This document shows positions 1-8,202 of a stretch of 35,393 bases of DNA, piece by piece. The position numbers and the translations under genes are program-made. The DNA is taken from assembly GCA_017615475.1 (NCBI GenBank), contig JAGAAC010000075.1:1-35393 (forward strand). Direction: 5' to 3'. Each line of letters opens with the position of its first letter. The stretch's first letter is position 1. The stretch comes from Clostridia bacterium. Its GTDB lineage: Bacteria; Bacillota; Clostridia; Christensenellales; Aristaeellaceae. A model generated the notes under the pieces. The model was not told the origin of the DNA. It saw only the letters and a program-made list of their open reading frames with translations, and did not search any database.

Positions 1-2
1 TG

Positions 3-197
3 AAGCACATCATGGAAGCGAAGAAGGCCATCAACAAGGCTTTCGAAATGCAGATTGCCGGCAAGGGCTTCTCGCTGGTTGAAGTGCTGTCCGCCTGCCC
101 CACCAACTGGGGAATGACCCCCCAGGAAGCACTCAAGTGGGTGGAAACCAACATGATTCCCCAGTATCCGCTGGGCGTGAAGAAGGAGGTTGAGTAA
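3..197 (+). CDS. 2-oxoacid:ferredoxin oxidoreductase, beta subunit (C-terminal part)
   Basis: Only the last ~64 codons are in the window; the gene begins upstream. The visible end (KGFSLVEVLSACPTNWGM, then TPQEALKWV and a terminal YPLGVKK) matches the C-terminus of the thiamine-diphosphate-binding beta subunit of KorB/VorB-type enzymes, where the SACPTNWG segment is typical. The family oxidises a 2-oxoacid (2-oxoglutarate, branched-chain 2-oxoacids or similar) to the acyl-CoA with ferredoxin as electron acceptor in the cytoplasm of anaerobes. The gamma subunit follows after 3 nt, and its AGGAGG ribosome binding site (184-189) lies inside this gene's end, so the two are translationally coupled. 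The substrate cannot be decided from this fragment. Confidence 0.85.
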   Translation, partial: KHIMEAKKAINKAFEMQIAGKGFSLVEVLSACPTNWGMTPQEALKWVETNMIPQYPLGVKKEVE

Positions 198-200
198 TCC

Positions 201-737
201 ATGGAAGCTCAATTCCTTATTGCCGGATTCGGCGGACAGGGCGTACTGCTGATCGGCCAGCTGCTGGCCAAGGCTGCCATGCATGAAGGAATGAACGTCT
301 CCTGGATGCCGTCCTACGGCCCGGAGATGCGCGGCGGCGAAGCGAACTGCGCCGTGGTTATTTCCGATGAACCCATCGGTTCCCCGCTGGTGACGGAAAT
401 CCCGATCGCCGTGATTATGAACAAGCCCAGCATGATCAAGTTCACTCCCGCGATGGAAAAGGGCGGTATCATGCTGTATAACTCCTCCCTGATCGATATC
501 ACCCCTGACCGGGACGATATCACCGCGATCCCCGTGGACTGCAACGGTATTGCGGAACAGATCGGTAACAGCCGGACCGCCAACATGGTTATGCTCGGCG
601 CGATCATCGCCAAAACCGGCGTGATCAGCATCGATTCTGCCATGGAAGCCCTGAAAGCCACCTTCGGACCGAAGAAGGAACATCTGCTGCCCATCAACCG
701 GCAGGCGATGGAAAAGGGCGCGGAAGCGGTCAAATAA
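201..737 (+). CDS. 2-oxoacid:ferredoxin oxidoreductase, gamma subunit
   Basis: 178 residues, the usual length for the separate gamma subunit (KorC/VorC; pyruvate/ketoisovalerate oxidoreductase catalytic domain). The N-terminus has the family's GFGGQGVLLIGQLLAKAA signature (about residues 9-26), followed by SYGPEMRGGEANC (about 38-50), also diagnostic. It carries part of the CoA/2-oxoacid-binding fold and works with the alpha, beta and delta (ferredoxin) subunits in reductive or oxidative 2-oxoacid metabolism. It is the last gene of the operon and is followed within 20 nt by a strong hairpin terminator. The exact 2-oxoacid substrate is not readable from this subunit. Confidence 0.92.
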   Translation: MEAQFLIAGFGGQGVLLIGQLLAKAAMHEGMNVSWMPSYGPEMRGGEANCAVVISDEPIGSPLVTEIPIAVIMNKPSMIKFTPAMEKGGIMLYNSSLIDITPDRDDITAIPVDCNGIAEQIGNSRTANMVMLGAIIAKTGVISIDSAMEALKATFGPKKEHLLPINRQAMEKGAEAVK

Positions 738-753
738 TCCCTGTACAAAACAC

Positions 754-785
754 AACAGCCCGCGGCAAATCTGCCGCGGGCTGTT
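754..785. terminator. Bidirectional rho-independent terminator
   Basis: A perfect 14-bp stem (754-767 with 772-785) and a 4-nt loop lie between the convergent oxidoreductase and psuG genes. T-rich runs follow on both strands (TTCTTTGG on +, GTGTTTTG on -), so it can end transcription from both sides. Confidence 0.9.
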
Positions 786-799
786 CTTTGGTTTGCCGC

Positions 800-1720
800 T
801 TATCTGCACAGCGCGGCAGCAACCTGCGCGCCGAGCTTCGCGTTATTGTAGACCAGCTGGATATTCGCCTTCAGGGAATCACCGCCGGTCAGCTTCTGGA
901 TCTTGTCCAGCAGGTAGGGAGTCGTCTGCTTGCCGTGGATGCCGAGCCGTTCGCATTCAGCAATGGCTTCATTGATATTCGCGTTGATATAATCCGGATC
1001 CATGGAATACTGTTCGGGAATCGGATTGGTGACCAGCATGCCGCCCTGCAGGCCGCATTCCAGTTTGACCCGGAAAGCATCCGCAATCTCTTTCGGGGTA
1101 TCGAGGCGGTAATCCACTTTGAAGCCGGAGGAACGGGTATAGAAAGCCGGAAGCTCTTCCGTTCCGTAACCGATAACCGGCACGCCGTGGGTTTCCAGGT
1201 ATTCCAGGGTCAGCCCCAGGTCCAGGATGCTCTTGGCGCCGGCACAGATGACCATTACAGGGGTCTGGGCGAGCTCTTCCAGGTCCGCGGAGATGTCCAT
1301 GGTTGTTTCGGCTCCCCGGTGAACACCGCCGATTCCGCCGGTGGCGAAGACCCGGATGCCTGCCAGCGCGGCGCCGATCATGGTGGTGGTTACGGTGGTG
1401 GCGCCGTCTTCTCCGCGCATCAGCAGCACAGGTAGGTCACGGCGGCTGGCCTTGGTAACCGCCAGTCCCTTTTTGCCCAGGTATTCGATCTGCTCCGGCG
1501 TGCAGCCGACGGTGATCTTTCCCTGAATGATGGCGATGGTGGCGGGAACGGCGCCGTTTTCACGGATAATCTTTTCCACGTTCAGCGCGGTCTCCACATT
1601 CTGGGGATAGGGCATGCCGTGGGAGATGATGGTGGATTCCAGGGCCACAACAGGCTTGTTTGCGGCCAGGGCTTCCTGTACTTCGGGGGAAACGGAAAGG
1701 TATTTGCTCAGGTTATTCAT
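800..1720 (-). CDS. psuG: Pseudouridine-5'-phosphate glycosidase
   Basis: 306 residues, full length for PsuG (about 300-312). The enzyme cleaves the C-C glycosidic bond of pseudouridine 5'-phosphate to uracil and ribose 5-phosphate in the cytoplasm. Family landmarks are visible: VALESTIISHGMPYP (about 25-39), the GGIGGVHRGAE loop (about 128-138), MDISADL (141-147, metal/phosphate Asp), and CAGAKSILDLG (159-169) whose Lys163 corresponds to the Schiff-base lysine of the E. coli enzyme. The start is an ATG at 1720 with AAAGGAG upstream. It follows psuK after 62 nt in the same direction, so kinase and glycosidase form one catabolic unit for modified nucleosides from RNA turnover. Confidence 0.96.
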   Translation of the reverse strand: MNNLSKYLSVSPEVQEALAANKPVVALESTIISHGMPYPQNVETALNVEKIIRENGAVPATIAIIQGKITVGCTPEQIEYLGKKGLAVTKASRRDLPVLLMRGEDGATTVTTTMIGAALAGIRVFATGGIGGVHRGAETTMDISADLEELAQTPVMVICAGAKSILDLGLTLEYLETHGVPVIGYGTEELPAFYTRSSGFKVDYRLDTPKEIADAFRVKLECGLQGGMLVTNPIPEQYSMDPDYINANINEAIAECERLGIHGKQTTPYLLDKIQKLTGGDSLKANIQLVYNNAKLGAQVAAALCR

Positions 1721-1782
1721 AATGACACTCCTTTTTTATGGCTCCTTCCGCTGTGTCAGGGCGGGAGAAGGGTTTGCTGTGT

Positions 1783-2772
1783 TTACATCTGAAGACTCAG
1801 TTTCAGGTCAATGGCTTCAGGGGAAAGGCGGGGATTCACCGCGGAAGAATCCTCGGCACAGATGGCAGCAGCGGCCAAGGCACGCTTTGCGCCTTCCATG
1901 GTGCTGAGGCCGGTCAGGTAGGCGTCGGCAGCAGCAGCCACGAAAGCATCACCGCAGCCGGTGGTGTTGACAATGGATCCCGGAATACAGGGCAGCAGGG
2001 TTCCGCCGTCCCGTACGTCATCCACCCAGACGCCTCTTTCTCCCAGGGAAAGGTAGACCCGGCGCACTCCCAGCCGGTGCAGCGCATCGGCGGCACGGCT
2101 CAGGTTCATATCTCCCTGGATGATCATACCGGTCAGCAGCTCCGCTTCCGGAACGTTGGGCTTGAGCAGAGTCAGCCGGGAAAGCAGCGGCTTCAGCCGG
2201 GGTGCTTTGGAAACGGAAACCGGATCCGCCGCGATCGGAACGGTAACATTTTTCGCGATCCAGGCGAGGGTTTCCTCCGGCAGGTTCGCATCGGCGATGA
2301 CCATGGCGCCGTGGTTCAGAACCGGCAGGAGAGGCTCCAGCTTTGCAGGGGTCAGTTCGTCACAGATAGTCATGTCGGAAACTGCGACATTCAGGTCTCC
2401 GTTCTGTTCATTGATGCACAGATAAACGGAGGTACGGCCCGCAGGCTCGATGAAACTGTACTGCAGGTCGATCCCGGCGTTCAGGCAGTGTTCCCGGATC
2501 AAAGCGGCATAAGGATCATCACCCATAATGGTGATCAGGGATACCGGCCTGCCCAGCAGGCGAAGGTTTTCCGCAATATTGCGTCCGACGCCGCCGGGAG
2601 AAAGCATGATCCGGCCGGGATTGGAATCTCCCGTCCGGAGCGTACCGGCAGGCGTGCCGGCCATATCCATGTTGACCGCGCCGATGACATAGACCGGGCT
2701 GTCGCTTCGCAGCAAAGTACGGTCGAAGATGGATCTTTCCCTGTGCGGAACAGGGGATGTGAACAGGTTCAA
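1783..2772 (-). CDS. psuK: Pseudouridine kinase (PfkB family)
   Basis: 329 residues. A ribokinase/PfkB fold is seen: an N-terminal VIGAVNMDM strand with GGVGRNIAENL substrate-binding motif (about residues 55-65), and a C-terminal anion-hole/catalytic motif NTTGCGDAF (about 264-272) with the catalytic Asp. PfkB kinases next to psuG are pseudouridine kinases, making pseudouridine 5'-phosphate for PsuG; the substrate is therefore inferred from context. The start appears to be TTG at 2770-2772: GGGAGGG lies 6 nt upstream and no in-frame ATG is better placed. The ATG at 2821 is in another frame. Upstream is the gpmI terminator region, and I see no clear promoter consensus. Confidence 0.9.
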   Translation of the reverse strand: MNLFTSPVPHRERSIFDRTLLRSDSPVYVIGAVNMDMAGTPAGTLRTGDSNPGRIMLSPGGVGRNIAENLRLLGRPVSLITIMGDDPYAALIREHCLNAGIDLQYSFIEPAGRTSVYLCINEQNGDLNVAVSDMTICDELTPAKLEPLLPVLNHGAMVIADANLPEETLAWIAKNVTVPIAADPVSVSKAPRLKPLLSRLTLLKPNVPEAELLTGMIIQGDMNLSRAADALHRLGVRRVYLSLGERGVWVDDVRDGGTLLPCIPGSIVNTTGCGDAFVAAAADAYLTGLSTMEGAKRALAAAAICAEDSSAVNPRLSPEAIDLKLSLQM

Positions 2773-2845
2773 TGGATTCCCTCCCCGGTAACAGAGTGTT
2801 TACGATGAAGAATGGATCCATGGGCTTTCCGGGATGACAGACAGA

Positions 2846-2868
2846 CAGCCGGGCGACCTGCCCGGCTG
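2846..2868 (-). terminator. Hairpin downstream of gpmI
   Basis: 9-bp GC-rich stem (2846-2854 with 2860-2868), 5-nt loop, just after the gpmI stop. On the minus strand it is followed by TCTGTCTGTC, a weak U-tract, so termination may be partial and psuKG may receive read-through. Confidence 0.6.
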
Positions 2869-2877
2869 CCTTTTATG

Positions 2878-4458
2878 TCATTTCAGCATTGACTTTTCCC
2901 AGCAGTCATAAGGCTTCAGCCCCAGCAGCTCCACAACGGTGGGAGCAACGTTGGCCAGGCCGAAAGGACTTTCCGTGTCCATTTCATGGCGCTCGTCCGC
3001 ATCATGGATAATGAAGGGAACGGGACGCAGGCTGTGGGCGGTGCGTACGGATACAACACCTTTTTTGTTCTTTTCCAGCATCTGGTCGCTGTTGCCGTGG
3101 TCGGCGGTTACCACCAGGATGCAGCTGTGCTCATCGCAGGCTTTGAGGATCCGTGTCAGGCAGAGGTCCACTGTTTCCACTGCAATTTCGGTAGCTTCCA
3201 GGTTGCCGGTATGGCCGACCATGTCGCCGTTGGGGAAATTGCAGCGGATAAAGCCATATTTGCCGCTTTCGATGGCCGCAATCACCAGGTCCGTGATCTC
3301 GGTGCCCTTCATCCAGGGGCATTCATCAAAGGAGCGGACATCGGAGGGAACTTCCTGCCAGGTTTCCAGCTCTTCGCTGAACTTCTCGCTGCGGTTGCCG
3401 TTCCAGAAGTAGGTCACATGGCCGTATTTCTGGGTTTCGGAGCAGGCATATTCGTTGATGCCGTTTTCCACCAGCAGCTCTGTCAGCGTGTTGCGGATCT
3501 GGGGCGGATTCACCAGGTACTTGTGGGGAATGTGCAGGTCTCCGTCATATTCCAGCATGCCGGCATAGAGCACGTTCGGCACAACACCGCGGTCAAACTT
3601 GTCAAAGGAGGCATCGCCGTCAAAGGCCATGGAGAGTTCCAGGGCGCGGTCGCCGCGGAAGTTGAAGAGGATGACGCTGTCGCCGTCCTTCATGGCGCCG
3701 ACGGGTGTTCCGTTCTCCGCGATTACGAAGCCGGGCAGATCCTGGTCAATCACACCGGGCTGTTCGGTACGGAAGGTTTCGATGGCTTCCTTCGCGGTGG
3801 CAAAGGCGCGGCCTTCACCGTGCACATGGATGTTCCAGCCCTTTTCCACCATGCTCCAGTTGGCCTGGTAGCGGTCCATGGTGATCTGCATACGGCCGCC
3901 GCCGGAAGCAATGCAGACATCATAGGAGGCATCTTTCAGCTCAGCGATGGTGTTTTCCAGCTGGTCCACATATTCCAGGGCGGAGGTGGCGGGCACGTCA
4001 CGGCCGTCCAGCAGGATATGGACGCGGGCCTTGCTGACGCCTTCAGCCTTGGCTTCCTTCAGCATGGCCAGCAGGTGGCCGATGTTGCTGTGGACGTTGC
4101 CGTCGCTCAGCAGACCGATGAAGTGCAGAGCACCGCCGGAAGCCTTTACACCGGCAACCAGGGTCTTCCAGGTGTCGGAAGCATAGATGCTGCCGCTCTC
4201 GATGGATTCGTTGACCAGCTTGGCACCCTGGGAATAGATCTGGCCGCAGCCCAGCGCGTTGTGGCCGACTTCACTGTTGCCCATATCGTCATCCGAGGGG
4301 AGACCGACGGCTGTTCCGTGGGCTTTGATGATCCGGAAAGGATCATTGGCTTTCAGCTTGTCCAGTGTCGGAGTGGTGGCCTGCATGACCATGTTTCCGA
4401 GCGCGTCGGAAGATTCACCCACACCGTCCATGACGACCAGTACAACGGGCTTTTTCAT
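2878..4458 (-). CDS. gpmI: 2,3-bisphosphoglycerate-independent phosphoglycerate mutase
   Basis: 526 residues, slightly longer than the usual ~510. It interconverts 3- and 2-phosphoglycerate in glycolysis using two Mn2+/Zn2+ ions and a phosphoserine intermediate. The alkaline-phosphatase-like metal motif VVMDGVGE (Asp11) and DMGNSEVGHNALG with the nucleophile Ser62 are present, as is the C-terminal metal site TADHGNSDQM (about 455-464). The N-terminal half contains the phosphotransferase insert, with the HILLDGRDVPATSALEY segment (about 147-163). The start is an ATG with AGGAGG 9 nt upstream, and a consensus promoter lies at 4536-4564. It is a stand-alone housekeeping gene here, not clustered with other glycolytic genes. 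Confidence 0.97.
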   Translation of the reverse strand: MKKPVVLVVMDGVGESSDALGNMVMQATTPTLDKLKANDPFRIIKAHGTAVGLPSDDDMGNSEVGHNALGCGQIYSQGAKLVNESIESGSIYASDTWKTLVAGVKASGGALHFIGLLSDGNVHSNIGHLLAMLKEAKAEGVSKARVHILLDGRDVPATSALEYVDQLENTIAELKDASYDVCIASGGGRMQITMDRYQANWSMVEKGWNIHVHGEGRAFATAKEAIETFRTEQPGVIDQDLPGFVIAENGTPVGAMKDGDSVILFNFRGDRALELSMAFDGDASFDKFDRGVVPNVLYAGMLEYDGDLHIPHKYLVNPPQIRNTLTELLVENGINEYACSETQKYGHVTYFWNGNRSEKFSEELETWQEVPSDVRSFDECPWMKGTEITDLVIAAIESGKYGFIRCNFPNGDMVGHTGNLEATEIAVETVDLCLTRILKACDEHSCILVVTADHGNSDQMLEKNKKGVVSVRTAHSLRPVPFIIHDADERHEMDTESPFGLANVAPTVVELLGLKPYDCWEKSMLK

Positions 4459-4535
4459 ATCGGAAATTCCTCCTGTTGAAGATATTTGGAATCCCTTTCC
4501 GCCAAAGGCGGATCGGTAGGTGTCTAACCCTATAA

Positions 4536-4564
4536 ACGATACAGGAAACCGGGCAAAAAGTCAA
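4536..4564 (-). promoter_or_regulatory. Sigma-70/SigA-type promoter of gpmI
   Basis: On the minus strand, TTGACT (4559-4564), a 17-nt spacer and TATCGT (4536-4541) lie about 80 nt upstream of the gpmI start. Confidence 0.7.
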
Positions 4565-4587
4565 TGTCGGTGTTTGATGAAAAGGTG

Positions 4588-4617
4588 TTGCGGGGAAAGG
4601 TAAAAACAACGTATAAT
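4588..4617 (+). promoter_or_regulatory. Promoter of the esterase gene
   Basis: TTGCGG (4588-4593), 18-nt spacer and a perfect TATAAT (4612-4617). It lies inside the 5' extension of the open frame that begins at 4564, which argues that translation starts later, at 4657. Confidence 0.65.
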
Positions 4618-4656
4618 ATCAGAATGGAAAGAGCGAAACAGAAAGGGGGGGTCCCC

Positions 4657-5445
4657 ATGGCTTTTTTACAGGTTCAGTTTTTCTCCGCGGCGCTGAATGT
4701 GGCGTCGACTGTCAATGTCATCCTGCCTGAGGCCAATCAGGGAATCGGGATGGGAGCGTCCAGGGATGAAAGACTGCCGAAGGTTCTCTACCTGCTGCAC
4801 GGATACAGCGATGACCAGTCTATCTGGATGCGGCGCACTTCCGTGGAACGTTATGCCGCGAATCACAACCTGGCCATTATCATGCCGGCGGTCAATCACA
4901 GTTTTTACTGCAATGAAGCCTACGGTGAAAAATACTGGGACTATGTGAGCGACGAACTGCCGAGGACGATGCACCGTTTCCTGCGGCTGAGCAGCCGGCC
5001 GGAGGATACCTATGTGGCAGGCCTGAGCATGGGCGGCTACGGCGCCATGCGGCTTGCACTGACCTATCCGGAGCATTTTGCCGCCGCCGCTTCCTTCAGC
5101 GGCGCTGTGGACCTGGAAACAATTTTCTATCAGCGGCACCTGGGCAGCGAGATCGACCGGGTATTCGGAGACCGGAAAGAAATCAAAGGCTCGGAATATG
5201 ACCTGTTTTACCTGACAGAGAAGAACGCGAAGGCCGCACATAAACCCTGGCTGTATGTCAGCTGCGGCACAAAGGATTTCCTTTTTGACCAGCATAAGGC
5301 GTTTGTCCCGAACCTGAGAAAGAACGGCTGGGACGTGATGAGCTATGAAGAACCGGACGCCATTCATGAGTGGGGATTCTGGGATCAGCAGATCAAGGCA
5401 TTCATCGAACTGATTTATGCAAGGGAAGACACAGAAGGGGATTGA
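4657..5445 (+). CDS. Esterase D/EstA-like alpha/beta hydrolase
   Basis: 262 residues from the ATG at 4657, preceded by a purine-rich AAAGGGGGGG ribosome binding site; an in-frame upstream ATG at 4564 is rejected because the promoter lies after it. The protein belongs to the PF00756 esterase family, close to the tributyrin esterase EstA type. The nucleophile elbow is GLSMGGYG with Ser124; His237 in DAIHEWGFWD and an Asp in CGTKDFLFD (207 or 211) complete the triad. LYLLHGYSDDQSIW (about 45-58) supplies the oxyanion-hole HG motif. There is no signal peptide, so it acts in the cytoplasm on short-chain acyl or feruloyl/acetyl esters; the true substrate is unknown. Its stop codon overlaps the -35 box of the ribU promoter. 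Confidence 0.88.
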   Translation: MAFLQVQFFSAALNVASTVNVILPEANQGIGMGASRDERLPKVLYLLHGYSDDQSIWMRRTSVERYAANHNLAIIMPAVNHSFYCNEAYGEKYWDYVSDELPRTMHRFLRLSSRPEDTYVAGLSMGGYGAMRLALTYPEHFAAAASFSGAVDLETIFYQRHLGSEIDRVFGDRKEIKGSEYDLFYLTEKNAKAAHKPWLYVSCGTKDFLFDQHKAFVPNLRKNGWDVMSYEEPDAIHEWGFWDQQIKAFIELIYAREDTEGD

Positions 5446-5470
5446 CGAACCGGAAAGAAATCCCTATAAT
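5442..5470 (+). promoter_or_regulatory. Promoter of the FMN riboswitch-ribU unit
   Basis: TTGACG (5442-5447), 17-nt spacer, perfect TATAAT (5465-5470). The -35 box overlaps the TGA stop of the esterase gene (5443-5445), and transcription would start about 20 nt before the riboswitch. Confidence 0.85.
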
Positions 5471-5497
5471 GTACCCGTACATTGCGTACCACTTAAA

Positions 5498-5613
5498 GCT
5501 TCTTCGGGGATGGGTGAAATTCCCTACCGGCGGTAAAGCCCGCGAACTGAGCACTGCTCAGCCGATCCGGTCCAATTCCGGAGCCGACAGTAAAGTCTGG
5601 ATGAGAGAAGAAC
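5498..5613 (+). promoter_or_regulatory. FMN riboswitch (RFN element)
   Basis: The conserved RFN blocks are read directly and in order: TTCGGGGATGGGTGAAATTC, then CCGGCGGTAAAGCCCGCGA, a variable hairpin (GAGCACTGCTC), the block around ATTCCGGAGCCGACAGTAAA, and GTCTGGATGAGAGAAGAAC closing P1. It binds FMN in the nascent RNA and shuts off the downstream riboflavin importer when FMN is plentiful. The expression platform follows (hairpin at 5657-5691). Confidence 0.96.
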
Positions 5614-5656
5614 GGAAAAGAGTCAAATATGCGCCTGCGCGCTTTTAAGCTCTCCG

Positions 5657-5691
5657 CCCCTTGAAGCAAACCGAGAAGTTGCTTTGAGGGG
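5657..5691 (+). promoter_or_regulatory. Expression-platform hairpin of the FMN riboswitch
   Basis: 13-bp stem (5657-5669 with 5679-5691, two G-U pairs) between the aptamer and the ribU start. No strong U-run follows (GTGCACTTATTT) and the ribosome binding site GAGGAGGG (5703-5710) begins 12 nt later, so it could be a weak terminator or act on translation; the sequence alone does not decide. Confidence 0.5.
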
Positions 5692-5717
5692 TGCACTTAT
5701 TTGAGGAGGGCTTTTCC

Positions 5718-6311
5718 ATGACCAGTACTACACAAACCCGGTTTTCTGTCGGCGTGATGACCCGCATTGCCATTCTGGCGGCAGCGGCATCCATTCTGTT
5801 CCTGATCGAGATTCCTGTGGTGGCTTTCTATAAGCTGGACCTTTCCAACATTCCGGTCCTGCTGGGCGCTTTCTCCATGGGAACTGTTCCCGGACTGATC
5901 ATCCTGGGCATCAAGAGCGCCATCGGCCTGCTGCATTCCTCCAGCGCCGGCGTCGGCGAACTGGCGGACTTCATTATGGGTGCGGCTCTGGTGATTCCTG
6001 CTTCGCTGATCTATCACCGGAACAAGACCCGTAAGAACGCGATCATCGGCATGGCCGTCGGTACCATTTGCATGGTGATTGCCGGTATTCTGGCAAACAA
6101 GTGGATCATGCTGCCTTTCTACATGGGCGCTTTCCACATGGATATGGACGGGATCATCAAGGCTGCCAAGGTGTCCGGTGTTGACAGCGAGTGGAAGCTG
6201 CTGCTTCTGATCACAGGTCCCTTCAACCTGCTGAAAGGCGTTGTGCTGAGCGTTGTGGCCGGACTGATCTACAAGCCGCTGTCTCCGATCCTGCATGACA
6301 GGATCCGCTAA
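5718..6311 (+). CDS. ribU: Riboflavin ECF transporter S component (RibU)
   Basis: 197 residues from the ATG at 5718, chosen because GAGGAGGG ends 7 nt upstream; an in-frame ATG at 5691 lies in the riboswitch hairpin. It is a very hydrophobic protein with about six membrane spans. The segment KLDLSNIPVLLGAFSMG (about residues 36-52) matches the RibU/ECF S-component pattern, in which the substrate pocket is formed near this region. RibU binds riboflavin at the membrane and needs the shared EcfA-EcfA'-EcfT energy module, which is not encoded in this window. The FMN riboswitch directly upstream supports the substrate assignment. A terminator follows. Confidence 0.93.
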   Translation: MTSTTQTRFSVGVMTRIAILAAAASILFLIEIPVVAFYKLDLSNIPVLLGAFSMGTVPGLIILGIKSAIGLLHSSSAGVGELADFIMGAALVIPASLIYHRNKTRKNAIIGMAVGTICMVIAGILANKWIMLPFYMGAFHMDMDGIIKAAKVSGVDSEWKLLLLITGPFNLLKGVVLSVVAGLIYKPLSPILHDRIR

Positions 6312-6326
6312 ACTGCCTCTTCCTTC

Positions 6327-6367
6327 AGGGCTGGGTTGGGAGAAATCCCTCTCAGCCCTCTTTTTTT
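6327..6367 (+). terminator. Rho-independent terminator after ribU
   Basis: Stem AGGGCTG/CAGCCCT (6327-6333 with 6353-6359) continued by an inner GGGA/TCCC pairing, then seven T residues (6361-6367). Confidence 0.9.
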
Positions 6368-6388
6368 CATGCTTTTTCACGGCGTTCA

Positions 6389-6397
6389 TGGTATAAT
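6389..6397 (+). promoter_or_regulatory. Extended -10 promoter of rqcH
   Basis: TGG followed by TATAAT (6392-6397) forms an extended -10 element; no good -35 box is seen. It lies about 60 nt upstream of the rqcH start. Confidence 0.55.
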
Positions 6398-6459
6398 CCG
6401 TATAACCTGACATCTGGAAGAGGCGGTCAGGGACTGACGGAGAAGGGAAAGAAAAAACG

Positions 6460-8202
6460 ATGCCGATGGACGGACTGACGGTAGGATTTGCCGCCAGGGA
6501 ACTGAATGATATCCTCCGGGACGGGCGGGTCGACAAGATCACTCAGCCGGAGCGTGATACGGTTGTGTTGGTGATCCGCGCGGGAGGCGCGAACCACCGG
6601 CTTCTTTTATGCGCCTCACCGAACAACGCCCGGTGCCATCTGACCATGAACAGTTATTCGAATCCCCTTGAGCCGCCGGCCATGTGCATGCTGATGCGCA
6701 AACAGATTGCCGGCGCGCGGATTGCGGAAATCCGCCAGGTGGACGGGGACCGGATTGTTCATGTGGATATGGATGCGGTCAATGAGCTGGGAGACCATGT
6801 ACTTCGCCGTCTCGTGCTGGAAATCATGGGAAGGCATTCCAACCTGCTGCTGCTGGACGAGAATGACCGCATCCTGGAAGCAACCCGCCATGTGAATCCG
6901 GAAATGAGCCGGGTGAGACAGATTCAGCCCGGCATGACCTACCTGCCGCCGCCTGCCCAGGATAAACTGAATCCACTGATGGTAACAGGGGATGAATTAT
7001 ACGCCCGGCTGAGCAGCTTTCCGGAAGGAAAGCTGAGCCGCTGTCTTGCGGAAACCGTAACCGGTCTCAGCCGCGCAGCCGCGGAGGAACTGGCCTGCCG
7101 CGTACTTCAGCCCGGCGAGGAATGGCCCGGAGATCTGAAGGCAGCCTGCGTACGGCTGGCGGATTTCCTGGGACGTCTTCCCGAAATGGCTGACCCGCGG
7201 GTGCTTTTCGGGGAGAACGGTGAAACAGAAGATGTTTTTCCCTTCCCGTATCTGTCCAGGCGGACAGACAGCCAGCGGGCCTATAAGACCCTGAGCGAAG
7301 CCCTGGAGGTTTATTTCGGCACCCGGGACGCCCGGGACCGGCTGAACCAGAAAAGCGCCTCCATGGTCCGGATGCTGAAAGGACAGCTGGACCGCTGCCA
7401 GCGGAAGCTGGCACTCCAGGAGGAAGAGCTTTCCTCGGCGGAACGGATGGAGGAGTACCGCCGGATGGGAGAGGCGATCAACGCCAACCTGTACCAGCTG
7501 AAAAAAGGCATGACGGAAGCGGAACTGCCGGACTGGAACGATCCGGAGGGCGGCACAATCACCGTGCCGATGGATATCAGGCTGACACCGAGTCAGAACG
7601 CCCAGAAGTATTTCAAAAAATACCAGAAAGCCCGCTCCGCCAGGGAAGTCGCCGCACAACAGCGGGATAAGACCCTGGAGGAAATGGACTATCTTGAGGG
7701 CATGCTGCTGGATGTGGACAAGTGCGTCGGGGAAAGCGAACTGGAGGAAATCCGGCAGGAGCTTGTACGCACCGGCTATATGAAAAAGACGGCCAACCGC
7801 CGCCAGCAGCGCCAGCTGCCGGGAAGCAAGCCGTACCGCTACAAGTCTGATGACGGAATTGAGATCCTGGTGGGAAAGAACGCGGCCCAGAACGACCGGA
7901 TCACCCTGGGGGCAAAGCCGGAGGAAACCTGGCTTCACGCCAAGGATATGCCGGGCAGCCACGTCATTATCTGCCGGGAGGGGGAGATTCCCCTAGCGAC
8001 GATGAAACAGGCAGCCCTGCTGGCAGCCTGGTACAGCAAGGGCCAGCGGAGTTCCCTGGTGCCGGTGGATTATACGCTGCGCAAATACGTCAAAAAGCCT
8101 TCCGGGGCAGCGCCCGGAAAGGTGATCTATACGCACCAGAAAACAGCGTATATGACGCCGGAAGAGGAGGAAATAAAGAGGATCATGCTTCTTGAAGCAT
8201 GA
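6460..8202 (+). CDS. rqcH: Ribosome quality control protein RqcH (NFACT family)
   Basis: 580 residues, full length for bacterial NFACT proteins (older name: fibronectin-binding protein FbpA/YloA). The N-terminal NFACT-N domain starts MPMDGLTVGFAARELND and holds the ASPNNARCHLT motif (about 50-60); a helix-hairpin-helix and a coiled-coil (about 285-440, rich in E, R, K, Q) follow; the C-terminal NFACT-R domain (about 455-560) has GKNAAQND and AKDMPGSHVII. RqcH binds obstructed 50S subunits and recruits alanyl-tRNA to add C-terminal alanine tails to stalled peptides. The start is ATG 6460, with a second ATG two codons later. The last ~10 codons form the 5' arm of the gene's own terminator, which is unusual. 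Confidence 0.95.
   Translation: MPMDGLTVGFAARELNDILRDGRVDKITQPERDTVVLVIRAGGANHRLLLCASPNNARCHLTMNSYSNPLEPPAMCMLMRKQIAGARIAEIRQVDGDRIVHVDMDAVNELGDHVLRRLVLEIMGRHSNLLLLDENDRILEATRHVNPEMSRVRQIQPGMTYLPPPAQDKLNPLMVTGDELYARLSSFPEGKLSRCLAETVTGLSRAAAEELACRVLQPGEEWPGDLKAACVRLADFLGRLPEMADPRVLFGENGETEDVFPFPYLSRRTDSQRAYKTLSEALEVYFGTRDARDRLNQKSASMVRMLKGQLDRCQRKLALQEEELSSAERMEEYRRMGEAINANLYQLKKGMTEAELPDWNDPEGGTITVPMDIRLTPSQNAQKYFKKYQKARSAREVAAQQRDKTLEEMDYLEGMLLDVDKCVGESELEEIRQELVRTGYMKKTANRRQQRQLPGSKPYRYKSDDGIEILVGKNAAQNDRITLGAKPEETWLHAKDMPGSHVIICREGEIPLATMKQAALLAAWYSKGQRSSLVPVDYTLRKYVKKPSGAAPGKVIYTHQKTAYMTPEEEEIKRIMLLEA

Noticed and set aside
2986..4479. 497-codon plus-strand open frame
   Set aside because: Antisense to gpmI, with no family signature.
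4564..4656. N-terminal extension of the esterase from ATG 4564
   Set aside because: A TATAAT box at 4612-4617 and the ribosome binding site before 4657 place the start later.
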